From JANQIO01 sp043585095 (lineage in GTDB: Bacteria > Pseudomonadota > Gammaproteobacteria > Pseudomonadales > Halieaceae), in NCBI GenBank assembly GCA_043585095.1, contig CP121321.1, forward strand, positions 3,038,001 through 3,102,000: a DNA stretch of 64,000 bases, given 5' to 3'. A model generated the notes under the pieces. It had not been told where the DNA came from and ran no database searches. It worked only from the letters and a program-made list of their open reading frames with translations. The position numbers and the translations under genes are program-made. Of this stretch, positions 43,891 to 53,409 are shown piece by piece (the stretch's first letter is position 1; each line of letters begins with the position of its first letter).

Positions 43891-45876
43891 ATGAGCTACT
43901 TTATTACTGGCGGCACTGGCTTCCTTGGCCGGTTTTTCATTTCCCAGCTCCAGAAACGCGAGGGCAAAATCTATGTCCTGACGCGGCAGGGGTCAGAAGC
44001 GAAGTTCGAAGCATTGGTGTCCGAGTTTGGCGAAGGCAGTGAACGCCTGATCCCTGTCACAGGCGACCTGACCGCGACGTGCCTCGGCCTCAGCGAAGCT
44101 GACATTGAGATGTTAAAAGGTGAGGTAGCGCATTTTTGTCATTTCGCCGCGATCTACGATATTTCCGCATCACTGGAGGCCCAGGAGGCGGCAAATATCG
44201 ACGGCACACGCAACGCCGTAGAGCTGGCAAAGTCCATTGAGGCAGGCTGCTTCCACCACGTCAGCTCCATTGCCGCGGGAGGGCTTTACAAGGGTATCTT
44301 CCGGGAAGATATGTTTGAAGAAGCCGAAAATTACGATCATCCGTACTTCAAAACCAAGCACGACTCCGAAGGTATCGTGCGGCGCGAGTGCGAAGTGCCC
44401 TGGCGGGTCTACCGGCCCGCCATGGTGGTCGGCAATTCACAGACCGGCGAGATCGACAAAGTCGACGGGGTTTACTATTTCTTCAAGACGCTGCAAAAAC
44501 TGCGCAAAGCACTGCCGCCCTGGGTGCCGCTGATAGGGCTTGAGGGCGGTAAATTCAACATTGTGCCCGTCGATTATGTGGTCGCTGCAATGGACCATAT
44601 CGCCCACACACCGGACCTTGACGGCGGCTGCTTCCATCTGACTGATCCCGATCACTACAGCATGGGCGAAGTCATGAATATCTTTGCCGATGCAGGTCAC
44701 ACGCCGCAGTTCAGCATGCGCTTGGACAGCAGGATGTTTGGCTTCATCCCGTCTTTTGTGCGCGATGGGGTTACCAGCCTGCCCCCGGTCAAGCGCATCA
44801 TCAACATTATGCTCAACGATATGGGCCTGCCTGAATCAGTGCTGATGCTGATCAACTACCCCACGCGATTTGATAACCGTGACACCGAGCGAGCACTCAA
44901 AGGCACCGGGATCGAATGCCCTAGCCTCAGGGACTACGCGCCGACGCTATGGGATTACTGGGAGCGCAATCTAGACCCCGATATACATGTCGATCGGTCG
45001 CTGGAAGGCAACGTAAAAGACAAGATCATGCTGATCACCGGGGCTTCATCAGGCATCGGCAAGAACACCGCTATCCGCATGGCGGAGGCCGGCGCTCACG
45101 TGCTGCTGGTCGCTCGCACGGCGGAGAAGCTCGAAGAAACCGCCAGAGATATCGCTGAGGTCGGGGGCAAGTCGACCTCCTATACGGCGGACGTATCGGA
45201 CCTCGAAGATTGCGACAGGCTTGTTGAAGAGGTGCTGCGCAACCACGGCTATGTCGATATTCTCATCAACAATGCCGGTCGCTCCATCCGTCGTTCCCTG
45301 GAACTGTCTTTTGATCGTTTCCACGACTTTGAGCGCACCATGCAGGTGAACTACTTTGGCGCTATTCGACTGGTTATGGGCCTGGCTCCCAGCATGCTGG
45401 AACGCAAGATGGGGCACGTCATCAACATCTCGTCGATCAGCACACTCACTGCCAGCCCGCGCTTTTCTGCCTATGTCGCCTCCAAAAGTGCGCTGGACGC
45501 CTGGACACGCGCAGCTGCAGTGGAGTTTTCCGATCGCAACGTGCGCTTTACCACCATCCACATGCCACTGGTTCGCACACCGATGATTTCCGCGACCACT
45601 ATTTATGATCACATGCCGGTATTAACCCCGGACGAAGCTGTAGATCTTGTCGTCAGCGCGGTGATTCATAAGGACAAGCGCATTGCTTCACGACTGGGTA
45701 TCTTCCTGCAGGTGGTGACCGCAGTCGCACCGCGTTTCTCGGAACTGCTTATGAATACCGTGTTCCGCATGTTTCCGGACTCTGCCGCCGCAAAAGGCCA
45801 GCAGCAGGTGGAACGAATAGAAGCCTCAAACGAGCAGGTTGCACTTGCGGCACTGATGAAAGGTGTTCACTTCTAA
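43891..45876 (+). CDS. Alcohol-forming fatty acyl-CoA/ACP reductase (two-domain, FAR type)
   Basis: A 661-residue protein of two fused dehydrogenase modules. The N-terminal extended-SDR domain has the Rossmann motif TGGTGFLGR and a YFKTK (YxxxK) active site. The C-terminal classical SDR domain starts at about 370 with ITGASSGIGKN and has NNAGRS and YVASK. Marinobacter FAR (661 residues) has the same architecture and reduces acyl-CoA to fatty alcohol via the aldehyde, the first step of wax ester synthesis. Family membership is well supported; chain length and thioester donor are not determined. No wax synthase gene adjoins it. Confidence 0.88.
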   Translation: MSYFITGGTGFLGRFFISQLQKREGKIYVLTRQGSEAKFEALVSEFGEGSERLIPVTGDLTATCLGLSEADIEMLKGEVAHFCHFAAIYDISASLEAQEAANIDGTRNAVELAKSIEAGCFHHVSSIAAGGLYKGIFREDMFEEAENYDHPYFKTKHDSEGIVRRECEVPWRVYRPAMVVGNSQTGEIDKVDGVYYFFKTLQKLRKALPPWVPLIGLEGGKFNIVPVDYVVAAMDHIAHTPDLDGGCFHLTDPDHYSMGEVMNIFADAGHTPQFSMRLDSRMFGFIPSFVRDGVTSLPPVKRIINIMLNDMGLPESVLMLINYPTRFDNRDTERALKGTGIECPSLRDYAPTLWDYWERNLDPDIHVDRSLEGNVKDKIMLITGASSGIGKNTAIRMAEAGAHVLLVARTAEKLEETARDIAEVGGKSTSYTADVSDLEDCDRLVEEVLRNHGYVDILINNAGRSIRRSLELSFDRFHDFERTMQVNYFGAIRLVMGLAPSMLERKMGHVINISSISTLTASPRFSAYVASKSALDAWTRAAAVEFSDRNVRFTTIHMPLVRTPMISATTIYDHMPVLTPDEAVDLVVSAVIHKDKRIASRLGIFLQVVTAVAPRFSELLMNTVFRMFPDSAAAKGQQQVERIEASNEQVALAALMKGVHF

Positions 45877-45890
45877 CAGGATGCTCCACC

Positions 45891-46586
45891 ATGCCGCCTG
45901 ATTATGGCGAACTGTATAACCGCGCCTGCGAACGCAAAGGCGGCGCAGCGGCGCTGGCCAGGCTGCTGTCAGCACCGCGCAGTCAGCGAGCGTTGCGCGC
46001 GCTACCCGATAGCCGCTACCTGGCGGCCTTTTGTAAGAAGATATTTCAATCGGGGTTTGTCTGGCGCGTGGTAGAAAGCAAGTGGGAGGGTTTCGAGGAG
46101 ATCTTCTGGGATTTTGATGTCGACAAGTTGCTGTTGATGCCCGACGACATGCTGGAACGCAAAGCCCAGGATCCCAAAATCATCCGCAACTTTCGCAAGG
46201 TCAAGGCCATTCGCGACAACGCCTTGATGATCGATCAGACCAGGCGACAAACCGGACAATCTTTTGGCCGCTTCGTCGCAGACTGGCCCAGCGAAGATAT
46301 CACCGGCCTGTGGCAATATCTCAAGCGCAACGGCAGTCGACTAGGGGGCAATACGGGCCCTTACGCGCTCCGTGCGGTCGGTGTTGATACTTTCCTCTTT
46401 ACCCGTGATGTCGAAACCTATCTGCGCAGGCACGACATCATCGACAGCGGTCTTTGGACCAAGCGAGCGCTCGCGGCCAGCCAGGCATATTTCAACGCGC
46501 TCCAGGCAGAGTCCGGGGCGAGCCTGACAGCCCTCAGTCAGATGGCGTCTTATACGATAGGTGAAAACCGGGTCGGTGTGACGTAA
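45891..46586 (+). CDS. tag: DNA-3-methyladenine glycosylase I family protein
   Basis: A 231-residue Tag-family (helix-hairpin-helix) base-excision glycosylase that removes 3-methyladenine. The AAFCKKIFQSGFVWRVVESK block, FDVDKLLLMPDD and the RNFRKVKAIRDNA segment match the family. It is longer than E. coli Tag (187 residues), with an N-terminal ~50-residue extension, so a related specificity is possible. It begins 14 bp after the acyl reductase gene, probably in the same transcript. Confidence 0.82.
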   Translation: MPPDYGELYNRACERKGGAAALARLLSAPRSQRALRALPDSRYLAAFCKKIFQSGFVWRVVESKWEGFEEIFWDFDVDKLLLMPDDMLERKAQDPKIIRNFRKVKAIRDNALMIDQTRRQTGQSFGRFVADWPSEDITGLWQYLKRNGSRLGGNTGPYALRAVGVDTFLFTRDVETYLRRHDIIDSGLWTKRALAASQAYFNALQAESGASLTALSQMASYTIGENRVGVT

Positions 46587-46633
46587 ACTCTTGATTGTTA
46601 AAGCAACCTTGTCTTTTTGAAGGTCTAAAATTT

Positions 46634-47044
46634 ATGGCGACAAACAAGCGACGCGGCGAACCGGCGTTACCCTCGGATCCGGATGGAATGCTGTCGGAAG
46701 AGCAACAGGAGGCCTTGCGAAAGCTGGAGGGCTTTGGCTGGTCGCTGCACATTATCCGTCGACCAAAGTTTGAGCCAGTTGAAGTGTTACTTCGGCACAG
46801 CGACGGTAAATGGATGCAGCTATTAGACAACGGTGAACTCGACCAGAAAAACGCCGTCGCTCGCCGCAAAGAAGATGAGATGGATGACGCACAGTCAAAA
46901 GATGACGTTTGGTCTAACGCTACCGACGATCAGGGTTTTGAGTTGAAAGAACCCGAGGTTCCACTGGAATCACCCACGGTGAACAACGAGCCGGTTCCGA
47001 CTTCAACCAACCCCAATGGCAGACCGCCAAAAGTCATCGTCTGA
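46634..47044 (+). CDS. Hypothetical acidic soluble protein
   Basis: A 136-residue protein. The core (EEQQEALRKLEGFGWSLHII, EPVEVLLRHSDGKWMQLLDN) looks like a small alpha-beta fold, followed by a long disordered acidic, Pro/Asn-rich C-terminus. There is no signal peptide or known family. The ATG at 46634 lies about 9 bases after a GAAGG. A 14-bp minisatellite begins just after its stop. Confidence 0.68.
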   Translation: MATNKRRGEPALPSDPDGMLSEEQQEALRKLEGFGWSLHIIRRPKFEPVEVLLRHSDGKWMQLLDNGELDQKNAVARRKEDEMDDAQSKDDVWSNATDDQGFELKEPEVPLESPTVNNEPVPTSTNPNGRPPKVIV

Positions 47045-47052
47045 ATTCCTAT

Positions 47053-47204
47053 CCGGGCGACCCTGTCCGGGCGACCCTGTCCGGGCGACCCTGTCCGGGC
47101 GACCCTGTCCGGGCGACCCTGTCCGGGCGACCCTGTCCGGGCGACCCTGTCCGGGCGACCCTGTCCGGGCGACCCTGTCCGGGCGACCCTGTCCGGGCGA
47201 CCCT
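47053..47204. repeat. 14-bp minisatellite, 11 copies
   Basis: The 12-base core CCGGGCGACCCT recurs at 47053 and every 14 bases until 47193, separated by GT. All copies appear identical. The unit length is not a multiple of three, so long frames open on both strands without being genes. It lies between the converging genes ending at 47044 and 47216. Confidence 0.97.
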
Positions 47205-47215
47205 GCTCAGAGCAG

Positions 47216-47509
47216 TTAATGCGCTCGACCTTCGTCTGCCATATAGGTCTTTGAAACTTGCTCGGCAAAAGCCAAAATTTCATCTACAGCCAAAGCCGTC
47301 TGCGCATCAAACAAAAATCCCTGAAACGCTGTTGTAGAGAGCGCAAGAAAGACCTCAATCAGATCGCCTTCCTCGGAAACCTTTTCAAGTGCGCTGGATA
47401 TTTCGGAGAAAAACGCCGCCGCTCGAAACTCCTGCACGGCATTCAAATGCTCCGCCAACGCAAGCAACTGGGGACCCATATGCTGTTTGACGGATTCTAG
47501 TCCAGTCAT
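47216..47509 (-). CDS. Hypothetical small helical protein
   Basis: A 97-residue cytoplasmic protein of mostly helical content (LLALAEHLNAVQEFRAAAFF, AVDEILAFAEQVSKTYM). No signal, membrane helix or recognised family. It lies between the minisatellite and the TonB receptor terminator. The ATG has only a weak ribosome site (AGGCGCAT). Confidence 0.6.
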   Translation of the reverse strand: MTGLESVKQHMGPQLLALAEHLNAVQEFRAAAFFSEISSALEKVSEEGDLIEVFLALSTTAFQGFLFDAQTALAVDEILAFAEQVSKTYMADEGRAH

Positions 47510-47571
47510 CTTATGCGCCTGTTACCAAAACACGATGAGCCAACATAGCCTGCTCCATACATTCCATAACT

Positions 47572-47637
47572 AAAAAAGCCGCGGAGGCCTCAAAGAGGAG
47601 CCAAGCTCCGCCCCGAGACCACCAGCGGCGTTTTTTT
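47572..47637 (-). terminator. Intrinsic terminator of the TonB-receptor gene
   Basis: On the reverse strand, the stem pairs GCCGC with GCGGC across a ~40-base GC-rich loop that contains smaller hairpins (GGAG/CTCC), followed by TTTTTT. It lies 16 bp after the receptor stop. A matching T-run on the forward strand (47631-47637) makes it possibly bidirectional. Confidence 0.75.
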
Positions 47638-47652
47638 ACGCTACCGAAAGCC

Positions 47653-49962
47653 TTACCAGTTATATCGAACTGTTCCGCCAATCACACGTTCTTGCTGCAC
47701 GTTAGTCTGTGTAAACGAGCCGCCCGTTGCTGCGAGGTCGTACTGGTCAGGTCCGGTTTGGCGAACGATTTCGTCAGAGTCCAGGGCGTTTTTCACCCAT
47801 AGCCCCGCGTCCCATTTACCATCCGTGCTGCGTACCCCGGTATAAAGATTGAGAACATGGCGTTCTTCAAACTCATCGGTGACCGCACCAATTCCCGCAG
47901 AGGCATCCTGATTCTGGGTTTCGCCGGTGTACTTATAGAGACCGCGGAGATACCACTCGTTGCCGGCAACTGGCAGGGTGAACTCAGAGTTCAGCGATAG
48001 CGAGAACTCTGGCTCGCCACTAACGTTCTGACCGTCAATGTCGCAGAAACCCAGAACTTCGCCTGGCTCGCGATCATTACAGGGTGACTCGGCGCCGTCC
48101 CATTCCGCTTGCACGTAGCTCATCGCACCACCAGCGCTCCAGTTATCGGTCAACAGGATACGACCTTCAAGTTCGGTACCCCACAAGATAGCGTCACCGT
48201 TAAAGATCAAACCGCCTGAGATATCGACCGGCTCACCGTTGTCATCAAGCACCTGCACGCCCCGGATAAAGCCGAGGTAGCCATCAAACTGTTGGTAAAA
48301 CAGCGCACCGTTCAAGCTGGCACGACCATCGAGGAAACGGCCTTTGAAACCCACCTCGATGGAGTCGCTCTCTTCTGAATCAAACAAGAGGTCGTCCTCA
48401 CCATTTGGCAGAAACACGACATCGGGATCAGGCACAATCGTGATGCCGCCGGGACGGAAGCCACGGGCATAGGACGCGTACAGCGATACATCCGCGCTCA
48501 TGTCATAACGGAGACTCAGAGAACCCGTGAAGGCATCCTGATTCTCGTCCTGGTTTTCCGGGCTGATCGCATCAATCGGGAAATTCTGCGCAAAGTTTGC
48601 AGAAATAGCACCTGTTGCATCCTCAATGGGCTGCAGGAAAGAGGGCAAATAGTTGAGCTCACCAAAGTTCACTACGGCGCCCCGAGAGTTTTCGAAGCGG
48701 GTCCAGCGCAAACCCAACTCCAGCCTCATGCTGTCAGATAAGTCGAACGTATTGAACGTGAAGATACCGAGATTCTCAGCATCCACCGGGATCGCACCCT
48801 CAGTAGAAAAAGAAATCGTCGGGCTGGGTGGTGACAGCGTCGTATTCGCATTGAAAGCGGTCCGGGTTTCCTGATCCTGATAAAAAACACCAACCATATA
48901 GTTCCAGAAATCGCGATCTGTCGACGCGAAACGGATTTCACCCGTAATGCTCTCTACTGCTGTTGTTGTACCCTGCGTCGTCAACGCCTCATCAATCTCA
49001 ATGTAATCGGCGCGGTCGTTTTCCTGACGAGAGGTCTTGGTAGAGTCGACATAGCCCAACACAGCCGACAGCTGGTGATTGTCCATTTCCCAATTGATAT
49101 CCATGTTGTAGATATCAAATTCAAAATCGGTGAAGTCATCTGTGCCCGATAATGAGCGACGATCTTCTGCACTCAGGGATGGTCGCTGGCCAAGTCCGTC
49201 GACACCATCCAAACCCTTGATATCGTCAGTGCTGCGATCAAAATTCTGCCAGGTAAAATTAGTTACCAGGGTATCGGTCGGGGCCCAGCCAATACTAACG
49301 CGAGCGGATTGCGAATCTTGCTCGGGATCGTCAGTTCCGGTCGTCAGGTTTTGCACATTATTCGAAAAGCTTTGATCGTAAACCCCGGCAACCCGCACAC
49401 CCAGCTTGCCTTCGATTAATGGGATATTAAGTGCCAGCTGCCCATTCAGGCCTTCGTTGTCAGATACGGTTCCTTGCAAGGAACCTTCATAGGCATCGAG
49501 ATTAGCCTTGCGGGTGATAATGTTAACGGCACCTGCCGGTGAAGTGCGTCCTTGCAAGGTTCCCTGCGGCCCGCGCAGGACTTCGACCCGTTCCATGTCG
49601 TACAGCGTGCTGAATGCCAGCTCGGCACGCACAATCATATCGTTCCAGTAGACATCCACTGTATTTGCGATCCCCGATTCGGGGTCAACGCTGACGCCAC
49701 GCAAGCCGATATTCTGGTTACGTGCATTGGGGGACGTCAGACTCAGGCCTGCTGTCTGCTCTTCAAGCTCGCTGAACGAGAACGTAGCAAAATCCTGTAT
49801 AGACTCGCCCGATACAACGTTCACCGTCGCAGCGATATCCTTTACGGTAGACGCCCGCTTTTGCGCGGTCACGATGACTTCTTCGAGCACCAACGAGTCT
49901 GCGTAGGCCTGCGAGGCTGCAAGACAGGCCGCTGCCACGGCGATGGAAATAGGCTTCTTCAT
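47653..49962 (-). CDS. TonB-dependent outer-membrane receptor
   Basis: A 769-residue outer-membrane beta-barrel protein. The signal peptide ends near ...SQAYA, and a TonB-box-like LEEVIVTAQKR follows immediately. The plug domain covers about 40-150 (NIGLRGVSVDPESGIANTVD, VEVLRGPQGTLQGRTSPAGA), then the barrel, ending in the aromatic GGTVRYNW. Such receptors import siderophores, vitamins, or organic-matter fragments using energy from TonB. The neighbouring MBL alkylsulfatase-like and arylsulfatase genes suggest a sulfated substrate (inference). The start has GAGGA about 8 bases upstream. Confidence 0.95.
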   Translation of the reverse strand: MKKPISIAVAAACLAASQAYADSLVLEEVIVTAQKRASTVKDIAATVNVVSGESIQDFATFSFSELEEQTAGLSLTSPNARNQNIGLRGVSVDPESGIANTVDVYWNDMIVRAELAFSTLYDMERVEVLRGPQGTLQGRTSPAGAVNIITRKANLDAYEGSLQGTVSDNEGLNGQLALNIPLIEGKLGVRVAGVYDQSFSNNVQNLTTGTDDPEQDSQSARVSIGWAPTDTLVTNFTWQNFDRSTDDIKGLDGVDGLGQRPSLSAEDRRSLSGTDDFTDFEFDIYNMDINWEMDNHQLSAVLGYVDSTKTSRQENDRADYIEIDEALTTQGTTTAVESITGEIRFASTDRDFWNYMVGVFYQDQETRTAFNANTTLSPPSPTISFSTEGAIPVDAENLGIFTFNTFDLSDSMRLELGLRWTRFENSRGAVVNFGELNYLPSFLQPIEDATGAISANFAQNFPIDAISPENQDENQDAFTGSLSLRYDMSADVSLYASYARGFRPGGITIVPDPDVVFLPNGEDDLLFDSEESDSIEVGFKGRFLDGRASLNGALFYQQFDGYLGFIRGVQVLDDNGEPVDISGGLIFNGDAILWGTELEGRILLTDNWSAGGAMSYVQAEWDGAESPCNDREPGEVLGFCDIDGQNVSGEPEFSLSLNSEFTLPVAGNEWYLRGLYKYTGETQNQDASAGIGAVTDEFEERHVLNLYTGVRSTDGKWDAGLWVKNALDSDEIVRQTGPDQYDLAATGGSFTQTNVQQERVIGGTVRYNW

Positions 49963-50031
49963 ATTTGTCTTCCTCTAACTTTTATTGTGGTGTCAGGTTG
50001 TGGGTTGTTTTGCTGTTTTTATTAAAGATTA

Positions 50032-51501
50032 CTAATTCGAGTTTTCTGCAAGAGCCGTCTCTCTGCTCTCAGTCGCGTTGGTCGCTCGCAAGCGGGACCG
50101 GAGCCAGTAAATCTCGTAATCGTTTTTCTCATTTGCCTCGGCTCTAGCAAGCAGCGTCTCCAGGGCTGAGCGTCTTACGGCCAGCACCTCAGGCGACTCA
50201 CTAGCCGTAAGATCCAGTGCATGCAAAGCCTTCTCCGGGCTTCCCTCAGAGAGATAGTTCTTGGCCAAGTCGGTGAGTTTATCGACTGTCGCCAGCGCAG
50301 CCACATCGGTAAACACCGCGTCTATCGGCACAGCGTAGAGCTCTGTCGTATTACGGAAATGAAACCATGTCGCGTAGTACTCCCAGATGCTGCGCACGGC
50401 CCAGCTGACCTTGCCATGCGTCTGGCTGAGGGCCAGTTCCTCAGGCAGCGTGATCTCCTGCATAAGTGTTTCAACAGATTTGCCGGCATTCATGCCCGCT
50501 ACTGTCGCATCGTGCACAAATTGCACCGCATCGCGTATGCGGGTCATACCTTCTCGCGCAGCGTCGGCACCCATTACAGGGGATAGATGACTGGGAACGA
50601 TTATCTCTGGCTCCAGCGCCAATAAGCGATTTAGCGAATGCACATATTCAATGGGTTTTCGAACCTTCTCGCCGCGCATGGTGAAAACATTGGGAAACTG
50701 AGGAAACTGCGGACCAAAAAAGTCACCGGATAACAGTACCTTCTCGTCGGGCAGCCAAAGCACAATATTGTCTGCGCCTTCGGCACCTGGCACTGCGATC
50801 ACCTCGAAGCGCTTGCCTCCTAAAGTGAAACGATAGGGTTCCTCGTTATCAACCTCGATATCAGGCTGTAAACCGCGATAGTTCAACAGACCAAGACTGG
50901 AGGGCTCTGCGGGCATCCAGGGGAACAGCGTGCGATTACGTCCGTGAAAATACGGGTCCAGCTCCGTCAAGTAACGCTGCTCCTCCAGAAATTCCTCGTG
51001 AGCAACCAACTGGGTTCCGTCGGTCCTCCAGAGCTTGGCGCCACCAACATGGTCTGCATGCGAATGACTAAGCACTACATACCGCGCAGGTTCATCATGG
51101 CCCGCGGCTTGCAGCGCGCGCAGCTGCTGTGCCGACTGAATAATCAGCCCCGTATCAAAAACGACATTGCCCTCATCAGTCGCAACCAGCACCGTGTTAC
51201 CGACACCGCTGGCGTACACAATATCTTTTGTGACTGAGACCACCTCGATGGGACGGGAAATCATGTCCACAGCGCTGCCCTGATTCGCGGACGCATCGAC
51301 GCTGGACGCGTCCGCCGCCGTGTCCAGCCGCTTAGCTGCCAGCTGGCCGATACGATCGAGCGCGGTAATCTCCGCTTCTCGCTGCAGATCGTCAGCGGCG
51401 TCTGTAGACAGCAATACCAATGCCACGACGACTGCCAGACCTAAAAAGATGAGCCCGGCCAACCAGCTAACGGCGCCTTGCTGATAAATATGTAACATCA
51501 T
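50032..51501 (-). CDS. MBL-fold hydrolase, alkylsulfatase (SdsA1)-like
   Basis: A 489-residue protein. One N-terminal hydrophobic anchor (about 9-30) is followed by an MBL-fold domain with the metal motif LSHSHADHVGGAKLW and a further His in IVPSHLSPVMG. The block TMRGEKVRKPIEYVHSLNRL and SWAVRSIWEYYATWF match the pattern of alkyl-sulfatase dimerisation regions, and a TPR-like C-terminus follows. It is probably a periplasmic, membrane-tethered sulfuric-ester hydrolase. Start ATG 51501 begins MMLHIYQQG; an upstream in-frame start at 51549 is less likely. Confidence 0.78.
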   Translation of the reverse strand: MMLHIYQQGAVSWLAGLIFLGLAVVVALVLLSTDAADDLQREAEITALDRIGQLAAKRLDTAADASSVDASANQGSAVDMISRPIEVVSVTKDIVYASGVGNTVLVATDEGNVVFDTGLIIQSAQQLRALQAAGHDEPARYVVLSHSHADHVGGAKLWRTDGTQLVAHEEFLEEQRYLTELDPYFHGRNRTLFPWMPAEPSSLGLLNYRGLQPDIEVDNEEPYRFTLGGKRFEVIAVPGAEGADNIVLWLPDEKVLLSGDFFGPQFPQFPNVFTMRGEKVRKPIEYVHSLNRLLALEPEIIVPSHLSPVMGADAAREGMTRIRDAVQFVHDATVAGMNAGKSVETLMQEITLPEELALSQTHGKVSWAVRSIWEYYATWFHFRNTTELYAVPIDAVFTDVAALATVDKLTDLAKNYLSEGSPEKALHALDLTASESPEVLAVRRSALETLLARAEANEKNDYEIYWLRSRLRATNATESRETALAENSN

Positions 51502-51717
51502 GGTTTTATTGGTTTTATTTCGCCAAAGCTCTAAACAGCACTCTGCCAAAGCACGAGGATACTAAGGTGATTACGGGCGACCATAGTCGCGAGTCTCGCC
51601 GCCATGCGCAACGGCTCACCGACGGTATTAGTGTAGCTTTTAAAACCAGCCCATACTTCACAGGCTGGATAAACCCCACCTACGCTCGCAGCAAGCCAAT
51701 CAAAGTGTTTACGGCTG

Positions 51718-51723
51718 TATAAT
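51718..51723 (+). promoter_or_regulatory. Possible -10 box of the arylsulfatase gene
   Basis: TATAAT lies 28 bp upstream of the arylsulfatase ATG, a normal distance for transcription start plus leader. No clear -35 box accompanies it. Confidence 0.35.
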
Positions 51724-51751
51724 CCCTCTACCAATAACAGGAACACTGTAA

Positions 51752-53380
51752 ATGTCTGCTCGCTCTCTATCGCTGTTCAGTCAGATCGTGGCTCTCGGTT
51801 TTGCAAGCTTGTTCGCGCTGCCAGCGCTTAGCGATGAGCGGCCCAATATTATTGTTATGGTGGCAGATGATCTGGGCTGGGCTGACGTTGGGTATCACGG
51901 CAATACTGAAATCGATACGCCGTCATTAGATCAGCTGGCGGCGGAAGGCGCGCAGCTGGATCGCTTTTACACCACACCGATTTGCTCGCCCACGCGGGCG
52001 GCATTAATGACCGGCCGCGACCCGATCCGGCTTGGCGTGGCCTACGCGACTATCATGCCGTGGCAAAATAACGGTGTGCACACGGAAGAGACGTTCATGC
52101 CGGAAATCTTCCAGGCCGCAGGCTACCAGACAGCTATGGTGGGAAAATGGCACCTTGGGCACTCCCAGCAGGTCTTCCACCCCAACGCACGCGGCTTCGA
52201 ACACTTCTACGGCCATTTGCACACCGAAGTCGGATTCTTCCCACCCTTCGGAAACCTGGGCGGCAAGGACTTTCAGCGTAACGGCGAGTCTATCGATGAA
52301 GACGGCTACGAGACCTATCTGCTGGCCAACGAAGCCAGCCGTTATATTCAAGAGCGCGACAAATCCAAGCCCTTCTTCATGTACCTACCCTTCATCGCGC
52401 CGCATACACCGCACGATGCGCCGGATGACCTCAAAAAGAAGTACGCAGACCTGAAAGACAACCGCAAGCCTGCACGCAGTGCCATGACTGACAATACGCG
52501 GCGTATGGGCAAGCTGATGATGCAGCCCAGCGCGAGGCCAATGTACGCCGCGGTCGTTGAAGGCATGGACAGGGCGATTGGCAACGTGCTGGCAACACTC
52601 GATAAAGAGGGCATTGCTGACAATACCATTGTGTTGTTCTTCTCAGACAATGGCGGCGCCGCCTACGCCTATGGGGGCGCCGATAACTACCCCCTGCGAG
52701 GCGGCAAAGGAGAAACCTTTGAGGGCGGCATTCGCGTCGTCGCGAGCATGCGTTGGCCCGGAAAAATCAAGCCGGGAGGTAAAGTGGACTCCATCATCTC
52801 TGTTATGGACGTCCTGCCAACACTGGCTAAAGCGGCGGGCATTGAAGCTAAAACCACTTTCGAACTGGACGGTCGGGATATGTTGCCAGCGATTACGGAC
52901 AATGTGCCCATACCCAGAGAGGACTACCTGTTCTTCATTTCCGAAACGCCGATCCGCAATCAGCATAAAGCCACCGTATTCAACGACGAGTGGAAACTTG
53001 TTCAGGAGATTAAAGCGGGGTTATCCAGCGTCGAGATCACCAACTACCTGTTCAAGATTCAGCAAGACCCTTACGAATACAATAATTTGGCCGGTCAGTA
53101 TCCCGAGGTCGTCGCTGACCTGGCGAAAGAAATCCATTACTGGCGAACGCTCTACCCGGTATCCGGAACGCGCTCAGAGCTGGTGCCGCCACCTGGCTGG
53201 CATGCGCCCAAAGACTGGGCGGATTACCCGAGATCGATGGACATGCTTCAAGACAAACCCTCCCGCGGGATACCTCCCAAGAAAGCGATGAAGGGACTGG
53301 ACTGGCAGTATGGCGAGGCCGGTCGCCTGATTTACAACTGCGAGCCCTATCGCCTACTTGGCGGTGGTTTGTGTAAGTAG
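51752..53380 (+). CDS. Periplasmic arylsulfatase (type I sulfatase)
   Basis: A 542-residue sulfatase with a Sec signal peptide (ending near PALSDERPN) and the metal/active-site blocks MVADDLGWADVGYHG and CSPTRAALMTGR. The Cys of CSPTR is the residue converted to formylglycine. GKWHLGH and FSDNGGAAYAYG are other family blocks. The enzyme hydrolyses sulfate esters of aryl or carbohydrate substrates. AGGA precedes the ATG. It needs a formylglycine-generating enzyme, and none with catalytic Cys is seen in this window. Confidence 0.95.
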   Translation: MSARSLSLFSQIVALGFASLFALPALSDERPNIIVMVADDLGWADVGYHGNTEIDTPSLDQLAAEGAQLDRFYTTPICSPTRAALMTGRDPIRLGVAYATIMPWQNNGVHTEETFMPEIFQAAGYQTAMVGKWHLGHSQQVFHPNARGFEHFYGHLHTEVGFFPPFGNLGGKDFQRNGESIDEDGYETYLLANEASRYIQERDKSKPFFMYLPFIAPHTPHDAPDDLKKKYADLKDNRKPARSAMTDNTRRMGKLMMQPSARPMYAAVVEGMDRAIGNVLATLDKEGIADNTIVLFFSDNGGAAYAYGGADNYPLRGGKGETFEGGIRVVASMRWPGKIKPGGKVDSIISVMDVLPTLAKAAGIEAKTTFELDGRDMLPAITDNVPIPREDYLFFISETPIRNQHKATVFNDEWKLVQEIKAGLSSVEITNYLFKIQQDPYEYNNLAGQYPEVVADLAKEIHYWRTLYPVSGTRSELVPPPGWHAPKDWADYPRSMDMLQDKPSRGIPPKKAMKGLDWQYGEAGRLIYNCEPYRLLGGGLCK

Positions 53381-53409
53381 AAGTAGAGACCTGTAGCGCA
53401 TGGTGACTG

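Noticed and set aside
47053..47204. CRISPR array
   Set aside because: Units are 14 bp and directly abutting, with no unique spacers and no cas gene nearby.
47016..47283. Reading frames on both strands running through the 14-bp minisatellite
   Set aside because: The frames are open only because the repeat lacks stop codons; translations are a simple periodic peptide.
51531..51746. 71-codon reverse frame between the MBL and arylsulfatase genes
   Set aside because: No ribosome site, odd composition, and it fills the shared promoter region.
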